A stretch of 34,935 bases of DNA from Roseiarcus sp035656495. Lineage in GTDB: Bacteria; Pseudomonadota; Alphaproteobacteria; Rhizobiales; Beijerinckiaceae. The notes beneath the pieces were generated by a model. That model was not told the DNA's origin. It saw only the letters and a list, made by a program, of their open reading frames with translations, and ran no database searches. The stretch's first letter is position 1; the number at the start of each line of letters is the position of its first letter. The stretch is taken from NCBI GenBank assembly GCA_035656495.1, contig DASRSL010000082.1, forward strand, positions 1-34,935, read 5' to 3'. A program made the position numbers and the translations under genes. Below are positions 15,142 to 23,344 of this stretch, in pieces.

Positions 15142-17791
15142 ATTCCGAAACCCGCCGCCCGGACCCGGTCGGGCGCAGGGCGAGGAGCGGCGCGGATCCG
15201 CCGTTGAGCGCGCCGTCGCCGCAGTCGTCGGATTCTGCGTCGCGCATGCGCGACTCGTGGTCGCGGTCGCGCTCGTCCTCGCCGCCGCCTGCTCGATCTA
15301 TGCGATCAGCCACTTCAGCTTGAATTCCGACATCAATGCGCTGTTGCCGACGAACGTCGAATGGCGCCGGCACGAGCTTGCGTTCGAGCGCGCGTTCCGC
15401 CGCTTCGATCTGATCGAAGCCGTGGTCGAAGCTCCGACTCCGGAGCTCGCGACCGCGGCGACGTCGGACCTCGTCCATGCCCTCGAGGCGGACAGGACCC
15501 GGTTCGAGTCGGTCGCCAACGTCGGCGATTCGAGCTTCTTTCAGCGTCACGGATTTCTGTTTCAGTCGACCGACGAGCTGAAGCGCACTGCCGCCGGCCT
15601 CATCGAGGGCGAGCCGATCATTCACGACATGGCCACGGACCGAAGCCTGCGCGGGCTTGTCGCGGGTCTCGAGGACGCGCTCCTCGGGCTGCAGGCCGGT
15701 CGCCTGAAACAGGACGATTTCGCGCGTCCGCTGGACATGTTTTCAGACACTCTGGAGAAGGTTCTGGCGGGCGGGCCGTCGAGCTTCTCGTGGCGTGTCC
15801 TGATCGAGGGCAAGCCCGCCTCGCCGAACGAGCTGCGCGGCTTCGTCGAGATCCATCCGGTTCTCGACTTCAAGTCCCTGGAGCCCGGGCACGAGGCCGA
15901 GGCGACGATTCGTCGGCTCGCCGCGCCGATCGCGGCGAAATATGGCGCCGGCGTGCGTCTCACCGGACCGGTCGCGATCAACGACGAGCAATTCGGCAGC
16001 ATCAAGGAGAACGCGTTCCGAAACGGCGCGATCACGGTTGCGATCGTCGTATTCATCCTTTGGCTCGCGCTGCGGTCGGGGCGTCTCATCCTGGCGCTCG
16101 TCGTCAACGTGGTGGTCGGCCTGGCGGCGACGGCGGCGCTCGGAACGCTGATGATCGGCGCCTTCAACGTCATTTCGATCTACTTCGCCGTGCTGTTCAT
16201 CGGCATCGGCGTCGACTTCGCCATTCAGTTCAGCGTCCGCTATCGCGACGAAAGACATCGCCTGGGCGACCTGGAGACCGCCATCCGGAGCGCAGGATCG
16301 AGGGTGGCCATGCCGCTCGCCCTCGCCTCGCTCGCGACTGCAGCCGGCTTCTTCTCATTTTTGCCGACAGACTATAGGGGGGTGTCCGAACTCGGCCTCA
16401 TCGCCGGCATGGGGATGCTGATCGCCTTTCTGACCAGCGTGACTCTGCTTCCCGCGCTGCTCAAGCTGACGAATCCGCCAGGCGAGCCGGAGACCCTCGG
16501 CTACACCCAGCTAGCGCCGGTCGACAACTATCTTGCAAAGCACAGGACTCCAATCATCGTTGGCACGCTGCTCGTTGTCGCCTGCCTGTCCCCGGCTCTC
16601 TACTGGCTCAGGTTCGACTTCAATCCGATTGATTTGCAGAACCCGAAAAGCGAAGCGATCGCCACCTATCTCGAGCTTCAGAAGGACCGCTCGGTCGAAG
16701 CCGACGCCGTGCAGGCAGTCGCTCCCTCGCTCGAGCAGGCCAACGCAATCGCCGAGAGGCTCGCGAAGCTGCCTCAGGTCGCGAGCGTCAGGACGCTTTC
16801 GACGTTCATTCCTTCCGATCAGGACGAGAAGATCCCGATCATTCGGAGCGCCGCGACAAAACTGGAGGGGGCGTTCGAGGCGAAGGAGGCTGCAACCCCG
16901 CCGACGGACGCGGAGAACATCGACGCGCTGAACGAAGGCGCACAGCGCTTAACCGAGTCGGCCGGGGAGCAGCAAGGCCCCGGCGCGACGGCCATGAGAA
17001 GGCTCGCGGCGCTGCTCTCGAAAGTCGCGCAAGCGAGTCCCGAGATCCGCGACCAGGCCTCCGAAACCCTGATCCGGCCGCTGAACGCCGATCTGGCGGA
17101 CCTTCAGGCCGCGCTGGAAGTGAAGCCCTTGACCCAGGCCGATCTGCCCCGCGCCATCGTGGACGACTGGATCGGGGTGGATGGCAAGGCGCGCCTCTCG
17201 ATCATGCCGAAAGCCAATCCAGGCGACATTCGGGCCACGCGCTCTTTCGCCCGGGCGGTGCTGGCCGTCGAGCCGAACGCCACGGAGGGTCAGATCGCGA
17301 TCCTCAAGGCGGGCGACATGATCCTCTGGGCCTTCGTCGAGGCTGGCGCGTGGGCTCTGGCGTCCATCGCGGTGCTCCTCTTTCTGTTCCTTCGGCGCCT
17401 CGGCGACGTCATGCTGACCCTGGTCCCGCTGGCGCTCGCCGGCCTCGTCACCATGCAGGCGATGACGTTCCTCGGCATGCCCTTCAACTTCGCCAACATC
17501 ATCGCTCTGCCCTTGCTGCTCGGCGTCGGCGTGGCGTTCAAGATCTATTACATTGTCGCCTGGCGGGAGGGCGCCACTCAGCTTCTTCAGACGCCGCTCA
17601 CCCGCGCTGTCTTCTACAGCGCGCTGACGACGGCGACGGCCTTCGGCAGCCTCTGGTTTTCCAGCAATCCTGGGGCGTCGAGCATGGGCAAGCTGCTTGC
17701 CTTGTCCCTCATCTGCACGCTGGCCGCGGCCGTCATTTTCCAACCGATTTTGATGGGTAAGCCGAGAACCCGCGCCGATCGCAACAACTAG
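15131..17791 (+). CDS. hpnN: Hopanoid RND transporter HpnN
   Basis: HpnN is an inner-membrane RND/MMPL-family protein needed to move hopanoids to the outer membrane (shown for Rhodopseudomonas). The 886-residue product has one N-terminal membrane segment (about 35-57), a long periplasmic loop, then a block of five segments (about 295-445) that includes YFAVLFIGIGVDFAIQFSVRYRDE. A second segment (about 470-490), a second loop and a final five-segment block (about 730-880) follow. The duplicated layout is normal for the family. The likely start is TTG at 15131, overlapping hpnH. No in-frame ATG or GTG occurs before the first membrane segment. Weak initiation coupled to hpnH translation is likely. 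Confidence 0.93.
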   Translation: MSDEFRNPPPGPGRAQGEERRGSAVERAVAAVVGFCVAHARLVVAVALVLAAACSIYAISHFSLNSDINALLPTNVEWRRHELAFERAFRRFDLIEAVVEAPTPELATAATSDLVHALEADRTRFESVANVGDSSFFQRHGFLFQSTDELKRTAAGLIEGEPIIHDMATDRSLRGLVAGLEDALLGLQAGRLKQDDFARPLDMFSDTLEKVLAGGPSSFSWRVLIEGKPASPNELRGFVEIHPVLDFKSLEPGHEAEATIRRLAAPIAAKYGAGVRLTGPVAINDEQFGSIKENAFRNGAITVAIVVFILWLALRSGRLILALVVNVVVGLAATAALGTLMIGAFNVISIYFAVLFIGIGVDFAIQFSVRYRDERHRLGDLETAIRSAGSRVAMPLALASLATAAGFFSFLPTDYRGVSELGLIAGMGMLIAFLTSVTLLPALLKLTNPPGEPETLGYTQLAPVDNYLAKHRTPIIVGTLLVVACLSPALYWLRFDFNPIDLQNPKSEAIATYLELQKDRSVEADAVQAVAPSLEQANAIAERLAKLPQVASVRTLSTFIPSDQDEKIPIIRSAATKLEGAFEAKEAATPPTDAENIDALNEGAQRLTESAGEQQGPGATAMRRLAALLSKVAQASPEIRDQASETLIRPLNADLADLQAALEVKPLTQADLPRAIVDDWIGVDGKARLSIMPKANPGDIRATRSFARAVLAVEPNATEGQIAILKAGDMILWAFVEAGAWALASIAVLLFLFLRRLGDVMLTLVPLALAGLVTMQAMTFLGMPFNFANIIALPLLLGVGVAFKIYYIVAWREGATQLLQTPLTRAVFYSALTTATAFGSLWFSSNPGASSMGKLLALSLICTLAAAVIFQPILMGKPRTRADRNN

Positions 17792-17819
17792 CAACCAACT
17801 AGCGAGAGAGAAGACGCCG

Positions 17820-18050
17820 ATGTCCGCCCGCAAGGTTTTTTTCGCCGCCGCAATGCTTGTCCTGTCGTCGAGTGCGATCGCCCAAGAAGGCACGCCGGAA
17901 GAGCAGGCCGCATGCCGTCCAGACGTCCGACGGTTCTGCTACAGAGTCAATCCGAACGAGGGATCGGGCGCCTTTCTCTCCTGTCTACAGGAGCACCGCG
18001 TCAAATTGAGCGTCCGCTGCCGGGCGGTTCTCGAGAAGCATGGCGTGTGA
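17820..18050 (+). CDS. Small secreted Cys-rich-repeat protein
   Basis: The 76-residue product has a signal peptide (MSARKVFFAAAMLVLSSSAIA, cleavage near residue 21) and one unit resembling the cysteine-rich (GLG1-type) repeat: ACRPDVRRFCYRVNP followed by AFLSCLQEHRVKLSVRCRAVL. The four cysteines, at about 32, 40, 55 and 68, could form two disulfides in the periplasm. A purine-rich stretch (AGAGAGAAG) lies just before the ATG at 17820. The gene begins 28 bases after hpnN on the same strand, so it is probably the next gene of the hopanoid operon. Its function is unknown. Confidence 0.8.
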   Translation: MSARKVFFAAAMLVLSSSAIAQEGTPEEQAACRPDVRRFCYRVNPNEGSGAFLSCLQEHRVKLSVRCRAVLEKHGV

Positions 18051-18147
18051 GCACCGTTCAACCCGCTGGGCGCCAAATTCCGATCATCAAAGCGACGAAT
18101 TCGCGCGGAAAAAGCGCTGGTTCCAACGAGACTCGAGATGGAAACGC

Positions 18148-18648
18148 ATGAGAGTCGCACTCGCACTTCCCATCATCGGTTTGAGCCTTGCGTCGGGACC
18201 CGCTCTCGCCAGCGCCGATCGAACCGCCGCAGGGTTCTGGCAGCAAGTCGACAATGACGGGCATGTCGGCGGCTGGTTCTACTTCAGCAAGGCGAACGGA
18301 TTGTACCAAGGCCGCCTGGTCAAGATGTTCCTCAAGCCCGGCGACCCGGAGATCGACGTTTGCGCCAAGTGCACCGGGAAGCAGAAGAACGCGCCAATGC
18401 TCGGCCTCGTCATCGTCAAGGGCATGAAGCGCGACGGCCTGAAATACGAGGACGGATCCATCCTCGATCCGCGCGACGGGACCGTCTATCATGCCAAGAT
18501 GGAATTGAGCCCCGACGGTCAGAAGCTATCGGTGCGAGGTTATCTGGGCATTCCGCTGCTCGGGCAGACCCAGGTCTGGACCCGGTTGCCGGACAATGCG
18601 ATGGCGCCGGCCGAGATCCCCAAGGAATCCGTTTCGACGACCGAGTGA
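18148..18648 (+). CDS. DUF2147 secreted protein
   Basis: The 166-residue product has a signal peptide (about residues 1-21, ending ASGPALA) and a mature domain with the DUF2147 pattern. This comprises GFWQQVDNDGHVGGWFYF, GLYQGRLVKMFLKPGD, a central CAKCTG, then GLVIVKGMKRDG, DGSILDPRDGTVYHAKMEL and the C-terminal VRGYLGIPLLGQTQVWTRL. DUF2147 proteins are periplasmic beta-rich proteins of unknown function. The ATG at 18148 places the signal peptide at the N-terminus. An upstream in-frame start at 18040 would add 36 polar residues and hide it. The gene lies 97 bases after the Cys-rich protein on the same strand and is probably the end of this plus-strand run. Confidence 0.85.
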   Translation: MRVALALPIIGLSLASGPALASADRTAAGFWQQVDNDGHVGGWFYFSKANGLYQGRLVKMFLKPGDPEIDVCAKCTGKQKNAPMLGLVIVKGMKRDGLKYEDGSILDPRDGTVYHAKMELSPDGQKLSVRGYLGIPLLGQTQVWTRLPDNAMAPAEIPKESVSTTE

Positions 18649-18671
18649 ATTCCTCGCGAACGCCCCTCGAG

Positions 18672-20045
18672 CTACGACCCGAAGACCCATCGCGAGGATA
18701 ATCGCGTCGCGAGCGAGCGGCGCAGCGAGCGCGCGGCGGCGATCGCCGCAAGGCATGACGCGGTCGCGCCGCAAAAGACGAGAGCCGCCTTCAGGGGGGC
18801 CGGCCAAGCAAGACCGAGGAGCGCGTACTGCAGCCAGACGACCGGCGCGTAGTGCAACACGTAGACGCCGAGCGCGTTATCGGAAAGCCTCGCGAACAAC
18901 GGCCAACGTTCGGTCGCCCCGAAGCGCAGGCAAAACGCCAGGACGAAGATGACGCCGCACGCTCCCGCGAGCGCAAAGCTCGCATCGCGCGCCGCTTCCA
19001 AAAGCAGAGGCGTCGACTGGCCCAGATGGAGGATCAGCCCGGTCAGTCCCATCCAGAGCGCAAGGGATGCCGCGGCGGCGGCCATCCATATCGCCCATTT
19101 TCTCGGCCCTATCCCGTCGGTGCGGAGCATTCCGGCGCCGAGCCCGGCGGTTCCGACGCCCAAGCCCGCGCAATAATAGACGGCGTAGAGGAGAGGGCGG
19201 GAGAGCTGGACGGCGATTGGCCCCTGGGTGGCCCAACGCCACGGCGTGAACTGGAACGCGAGCGGCACATAGGCGACGACGCAGACGACGATCCAGATCG
19301 CGAAGGTGCGGATCGGGCGACTTTCAAGCTGTTGCGAGAGGTTTCCGACGGTGGGAATCGTCCGTCTTGCAAAACGATGCAGCGCCGCGGCGGCCAGAGT
19401 GAGCGCCAGCAGCAGCCACAGGAACCAAAGCGGGCCACACGGCACGAAGGGCAGGGCGAGATATTCGCGCACATAGCCCGTCAGGCTCGGATCCGGGGCC
19501 GTCACGCGGTAGACGGGATAGAGCGCGACCGGCATCAGCAGTGTCACGCCGAAGAGAAGCGGCGCGCCGAGCCGCAGGACGCGCTTCGTCAGGAAACGCA
19601 GGCCGCCGTCGCGCTCGATGCTTCGCCAGGTGAAAACGCCGGAAAGAAAGAACCACAACGACATCAGATAGACGTCCTGCCAAGCGCAGAACACGTCGAA
19701 GCCGAACCAGCGTCGTGAGTCGACAATCGGAAAGGTCAGCCACCCGTAGGGGGGGCGGTCGAATGGAAAGGGCTGCGCTGGGGCGGAGGCGATGTAGGCG
19801 AGGCACGCATGCGTCATCAGCACGAATGCGATCGCGAGCCCCCGCATGTTGTGCAGGGCGATGCTCGTTTTCTCGCGTCCAATCGCTGGTTGGAGGGCGC
19901 CTCGCGGAAGCGGCGCGGGAGCACGCCGGGCGGGTAGAGCGTGCGCCGACCGGTCGGTGAACGCATCGGCTCTCACCTTCGCCGTCCATCGCTTGCCGGT
20001 CGCCTCCCCGAACCGGCCTGCGTTGGATCGCCTGGCTTCTGTCAT
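18672..20045 (-). CDS. Acyltransferase_3 family integral membrane protein
   Basis: The 457-residue product has about ten hydrophobic segments. It opens with the family block IALHNMRGLAIAFVLMTHA (about 61-79), whose RGLAIxxVxxxH pattern is typical of acyltransferase_3 (OafA/OpgC-like) proteins. WFFLSGVFTWRSI and FLTKRVLRLGAPLLFG are further family blocks, and the C-terminal YVLHYAPVVW is also typical. Such enzymes move acyl groups onto sugars, glucans, antibiotics or lipids across the inner membrane; the substrate here is unknown. The first 60 residues are polar and Arg-rich, so the true start may be internal, but the only strong ATG seen is at 20045. It converges on the DUF2147 gene with a 23-base gap. 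It lies downstream of the secreted protein and MMPL gene on the same strand. Confidence 0.82.
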   Translation of the reverse strand: MTEARRSNAGRFGEATGKRWTAKVRADAFTDRSAHALPARRAPAPLPRGALQPAIGREKTSIALHNMRGLAIAFVLMTHACLAYIASAPAQPFPFDRPPYGWLTFPIVDSRRWFGFDVFCAWQDVYLMSLWFFLSGVFTWRSIERDGGLRFLTKRVLRLGAPLLFGVTLLMPVALYPVYRVTAPDPSLTGYVREYLALPFVPCGPLWFLWLLLALTLAAAALHRFARRTIPTVGNLSQQLESRPIRTFAIWIVVCVVAYVPLAFQFTPWRWATQGPIAVQLSRPLLYAVYYCAGLGVGTAGLGAGMLRTDGIGPRKWAIWMAAAAASLALWMGLTGLILHLGQSTPLLLEAARDASFALAGACGVIFVLAFCLRFGATERWPLFARLSDNALGVYVLHYAPVVWLQYALLGLAWPAPLKAALVFCGATASCLAAIAAARSLRRSLATRLSSRWVFGS

Positions 20046-20146
20046 CGGCGGTTGTCCGATCCCAGTGTTACCGGGGAAAACTTACGCAAGCCGACAATGT
20101 TCCTGCATGCGGCGGGCAGGACGGGCCGCGGCGCCGCCCTGAGGTT

Positions 20147-20173
20147 CCTCCGCCCCGAAGCGTATGGCGGAGG
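20147..20173 (-). terminator. Hairpin after the secreted protein gene
   Basis: The arms 20147-20154 (CCTCCGCC) and 20166-20173 (GGCGGAGG) pair perfectly with an 11-base loop, 28 bases beyond the stop of the minus-strand gene ending at 20201. There is no T-tract, so this is only a possible terminator or mRNA 3' stabiliser. Confidence 0.35.
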
Positions 20174-20200
20174 GCTTGCGCAGACGGACGGGCCAGGGAG

Positions 20201-20719
20201 TCAGCCGCGCCGCTCGAGTTCGATGCGCACGGCCGCAATGTCGCCGCCTGGGCTCGGCTGGATGGTGACCTCCTGGTGGCGGCCGTTCGACGAAAGCGAA
20301 ATGCCAGCCGTAAACCCCGGACCGACGACGGAGCCCCGAAACTGGCCGCCTTCGAGTGTTCCGGTCAGCTGGCCTGAGATGTTTCGGGTCCCCTCCCGCC
20401 AAGTGCCTTGAACTGTCGTTCCCAAAGCCTGGGCGTAGCTCTGGATGTCGATGCGGTAGCTGGGGCTGGCGCAGACGATCGTCTGAGACAAAGCCACGCC
20501 TTGTTGCGCCTCACCGTAGTTCGCGCGGCAGCGGATGCGCTCGCGGTTTCCGTTCGAGCCGATGACCTGGCCGCCCCCGGTCCAGTTGCCGATGAAAGGT
20601 CGGAAGGGACTGACCGCCGCGGCGCTTCGACCGGGCCATAGAGCTGCGGCGAGGGCGACAGCCAGGACGAGGCTTGCCGAACGCGAGGGATGGACCGGCA
20701 AGGAGAGTCTTAGGGACAT
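20201..20719 (-). CDS. Secreted protein of unknown function
   Basis: The 172-residue product carries an N-terminal signal sequence (about residues 1-35, hydrophobic core SASLVLAVALAAALW, cleavage near SAAAV). The mature region is Gly-rich with alternating polar and hydrophobic residues: FIGNWTGGGQVIGSNGNRERIRC, then repeated short strands. This suggests a beta-barrel or lipocalin-like fold such as those of small alphaproteobacterial periplasmic proteins. Two cysteines at about 64 and 83 could form a disulfide. The ATG at 20719 has AAGGAA seven bases upstream. The gene begins 22 bases after the MMPL exporter stop on the same strand, so it is probably co-transcribed with the exporter and may be a periplasmic partner (inference). 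I recognise no named family. Confidence 0.72.
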   Translation of the reverse strand: MSLRLSLPVHPSRSASLVLAVALAAALWPGRSAAAVSPFRPFIGNWTGGGQVIGSNGNRERIRCRANYGEAQQGVALSQTIVCASPSYRIDIQSYAQALGTTVQGTWREGTRNISGQLTGTLEGGQFRGSVVGPGFTAGISLSSNGRHQEVTIQPSPGGDIAAVRIELERRG

Positions 20720-20741
20720 GGCGGTTCCTTTCTGCTCTGGG

Positions 20742-23183
20742 TCAAGACGCGCCGCGCCCGAGGCCGGCGAGGAACGGAGGTCCTTTTCGAGCGAGGCGCA
20801 GGATGGCGGTGATGACGGGCCTCAGGATCAGGAGATCGCCCGTGAGCGCCGCCAGCATGGCGAAGCTGCTCAGCCAGCCGAACATGCGGAGCGCCGGGAG
20901 ATTGGAGAAGACCAGGGCCGCGAGGCCACAGGAGAGGACCAGAGTGGTGAGAATGAGCGCCGGGCCGATGAGCACCGTCGCGCACTCGACCGCGACTGCC
21001 GGATCGTCGCCTGACTTGCGCTCGCGCACCATGCGGTTGAGGAAATGGATCGTCGCGCTGAGGCCGAGGCCGAATGACACAAACAGCGAGATGACGGCCG
21101 CGAATTGCATGCCGTAGCCGAGCAGCCGCAAGAGCGAGCCCGCCGCGACCACGGGAAAGAGGCCCGGAAGCAGACACGCCGCGCCGATCGCCGGGGATCG
21201 GAACGCCAGCCCGATGAAGGCGGCGATGAACACGAATTCGACGGTCAGCGCGCCATTGAGAGCGTTGATCATGTCGGCGCTGTTGCGGGCGGCGATGACG
21301 GAAAGTCCGGTCACCGCGATCTCAAAACCGGGATGCGCTGCGCGGACCGCATGGAGCCGCGCGTCCAGTCGGTCGACGATCGGAACCAGCGTCGGCAGGT
21401 TCTTGTCGGGCACGACGCCCGACACGATCACCGCGTTCTGGTCCTCCGATATGAAGCGCCGCACGAGATAGCGCGGAATTACGTCGATGTATTGCTTCAG
21501 CGCATCGACGCCGGTGACGCCCATTTTCTCGGCGAGCCAGCGCCGCAAGGTCTCGAGCGACCAGACGTTGCCGACCCCGGGCTCGGTCTCCAACGTCTTG
21601 TGGACGTCGCCGATCGTCGCCAGCGTTTGTGGCGCGTAGAGGCCGGCGCCGGGGGGAAACGTGATCAGCACCTCGATCGGGTTGGAGCCGGCCAGCTCCT
21701 TGTCGAGCCGGCTGCTGGCCTTCGTCGCCTGCGCCCTGTCGGGAACCTGGTCGGCGAGGCGATAGCTCGGCCTCAGTCCCGAATAGTCGAAGGCCAGCGC
21801 GCCCACGACGGCGAGGGCGACCAAGGCGTAAAAGGCCGGCCGGAGCACCATGCGACGCGCGACCCAGGCGCAGAAGCGCCTCAGCGCTGTGACGCCGGGG
21901 TCGGCAGATTTCAGGTTCGCGATGAAGCGCGCCTCGTCGCCGATGAGAAGAACGCCGAAGACGGGAAGGAGCGACAGCACGGTGACGAGCGCAATGGCGG
22001 TCGCGATGAACCCGGCCTCGCCGAACCCGCGAATGAGGTCGCTCGAGGAGGTGAGAAGGCCCAGCAGCGACAGGCCTGCGGCGGCGTGCGTGAGGACGCA
22101 TGCGGGTCCGACGACGAGGATGGCTTTGCGAAAGGCGGTGCGTTTGTCGTCGCCCGCCATGAGCCGGTCCCGAGCGGCAAAGGTGAGCTGCATGCTGTCG
22201 GAGAAGCTGATGACCATGATGAGCGGCGTCATCACGTTAAGGAACATGTTCAGCCTGAACCCGATCCAGCCCAGCACCCCGAGGGCGTACACGATTGCTA
22301 TAAGCGGTGGGGCGGCTGCCACGATCATCAAGGAGAGCCGCCTGAAGAAGAGGGCCGCAATGGCGCATCCAAGCGCGAAGCCGACCGCATTGTAGAGCAC
22401 GCGGTCACGCTCGAGCGCGTGACGGATCTCGAGCTGCATCACAGGCACGCCGGAGAGTTCCGTAGTCAGTCCGACGCCGCTGAGATCCTCGTCCATCGTC
22501 TTGTGGATGTCCGCCACGGTCGCCTGCAGTCGGTCGCTCTCGACGACCTTGGGGTCGAGCGAGAGCACGATCAGCGCCAGTCTCCCGTCGTCCGACAGAA
22601 GCTTGCCCCGGATCAGCTGATTGCTGGTCACGCGCTCAATGAGCCGATGATAGTCGCCGCCCTGCGGAAGTTGCTCGGGGAACAACGGCGTCGGCAGGCC
22701 CCCGTTTGGCGACGGCTCGCGGGCGGAGAACATTGAGATCGCGCCGCGCGTCCCGTTGATCAGTTGCAGGTCCGTGACCAGTGAGCGCAGCTTCTCGACT
22801 GACTCGCGCTCGAGCAGCTTTTCCCCTGAGACGACGGCCAGAACGTCGTATTCGCTCGACGGAAACTCCCGCGAGACCTGCTCGTACAGCTGAAAAGCCG
22901 GCGAGTTCGAGCGGAACAGCTGGCTGAGCGAGTCGTCGACCTTGATCCTCTCGATCCCGAGAGCCGCCAGAACGACGAGCGCGAGAGCGATCGCCAGCGA
23001 GAGTCGGGCCGCGCGGAACGGGACAAGCCCCAGCCGTTCGAGGCCGAGCGCTACGGCATGCGGATATGATCCCCCGACCTTGGCGGCCTGGACGGTCCGA
23101 TCCTGCAAATCGCCACCTTTCGTCTTGGCGCCTTTCGTCGCCTCGTCGCGCTGCGGGAAACCGCGCCCGTTGAGCCGAGACAA
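20742..23183 (-). CDS. RND/MMPL-family exporter, second in window
   Basis: The 813-residue product is an RND superfamily protein of the MMPL type. It has one N-terminal membrane segment (about 59-77), a periplasmic loop, a five-segment block at about 265-420, a second anchor (about 450-467), a second loop and a final five-segment block at about 640-800. GFALGCAIAALFF, NVMTPLIMVISFSDSMQLTFAARD and the equivalent late stretch LFVSFGLGLSATIHFLNRM show the internal duplication. It is related in layout to HpnN but is clearly a different protein. The start is uncertain: TTG at 23183 is the only usable one seen, and the first 40 residues are polar and variable. The cargo is unknown; its place inside a hopanoid locus suggests a lipid (inference). 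Confidence 0.85.
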   Translation of the reverse strand: MSRLNGRGFPQRDEATKGAKTKGGDLQDRTVQAAKVGGSYPHAVALGLERLGLVPFRAARLSLAIALALVVLAALGIERIKVDDSLSQLFRSNSPAFQLYEQVSREFPSSEYDVLAVVSGEKLLERESVEKLRSLVTDLQLINGTRGAISMFSAREPSPNGGLPTPLFPEQLPQGGDYHRLIERVTSNQLIRGKLLSDDGRLALIVLSLDPKVVESDRLQATVADIHKTMDEDLSGVGLTTELSGVPVMQLEIRHALERDRVLYNAVGFALGCAIAALFFRRLSLMIVAAAPPLIAIVYALGVLGWIGFRLNMFLNVMTPLIMVISFSDSMQLTFAARDRLMAGDDKRTAFRKAILVVGPACVLTHAAAGLSLLGLLTSSSDLIRGFGEAGFIATAIALVTVLSLLPVFGVLLIGDEARFIANLKSADPGVTALRRFCAWVARRMVLRPAFYALVALAVVGALAFDYSGLRPSYRLADQVPDRAQATKASSRLDKELAGSNPIEVLITFPPGAGLYAPQTLATIGDVHKTLETEPGVGNVWSLETLRRWLAEKMGVTGVDALKQYIDVIPRYLVRRFISEDQNAVIVSGVVPDKNLPTLVPIVDRLDARLHAVRAAHPGFEIAVTGLSVIAARNSADMINALNGALTVEFVFIAAFIGLAFRSPAIGAACLLPGLFPVVAAGSLLRLLGYGMQFAAVISLFVSFGLGLSATIHFLNRMVRERKSGDDPAVAVECATVLIGPALILTTLVLSCGLAALVFSNLPALRMFGWLSSFAMLAALTGDLLILRPVITAILRLARKGPPFLAGLGRGAS

Positions 23184-23344
23184 CGCCTGGGCGCCGAATT
23201 GACTCCCTCAGGCGGGAGCAAGAAGCTATTTCGCCGTTCGCGCACCAATACGACCCGTTGAACCGCCTCGGGCGGCGGATGACGGAACGCCCGTGAGGCT
23301 GGAAGCGTTCCACAACTCAATCTGAGGCAACGACTGGTTAGCCC
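23184..23344. promoter_or_regulatory. 161-bp divergent region between the MMPL exporter and the second glycosyltransferase
   Basis: The flanking start codons (TTG at 23183 on minus, GTG at 23345 on plus) face away from each other, so both promoters should lie here. No strong consensus promoter or operator was recognised. Confidence 0.3.

Noticed and set aside
21105..22736. 543-codon open frame on the plus strand opposite the MMPL exporter
   Set aside because: The product is His/Arg/Asp-rich without domains. It is the antisense shadow of a GC-rich gene whose minus-strand product has clear membrane topology.
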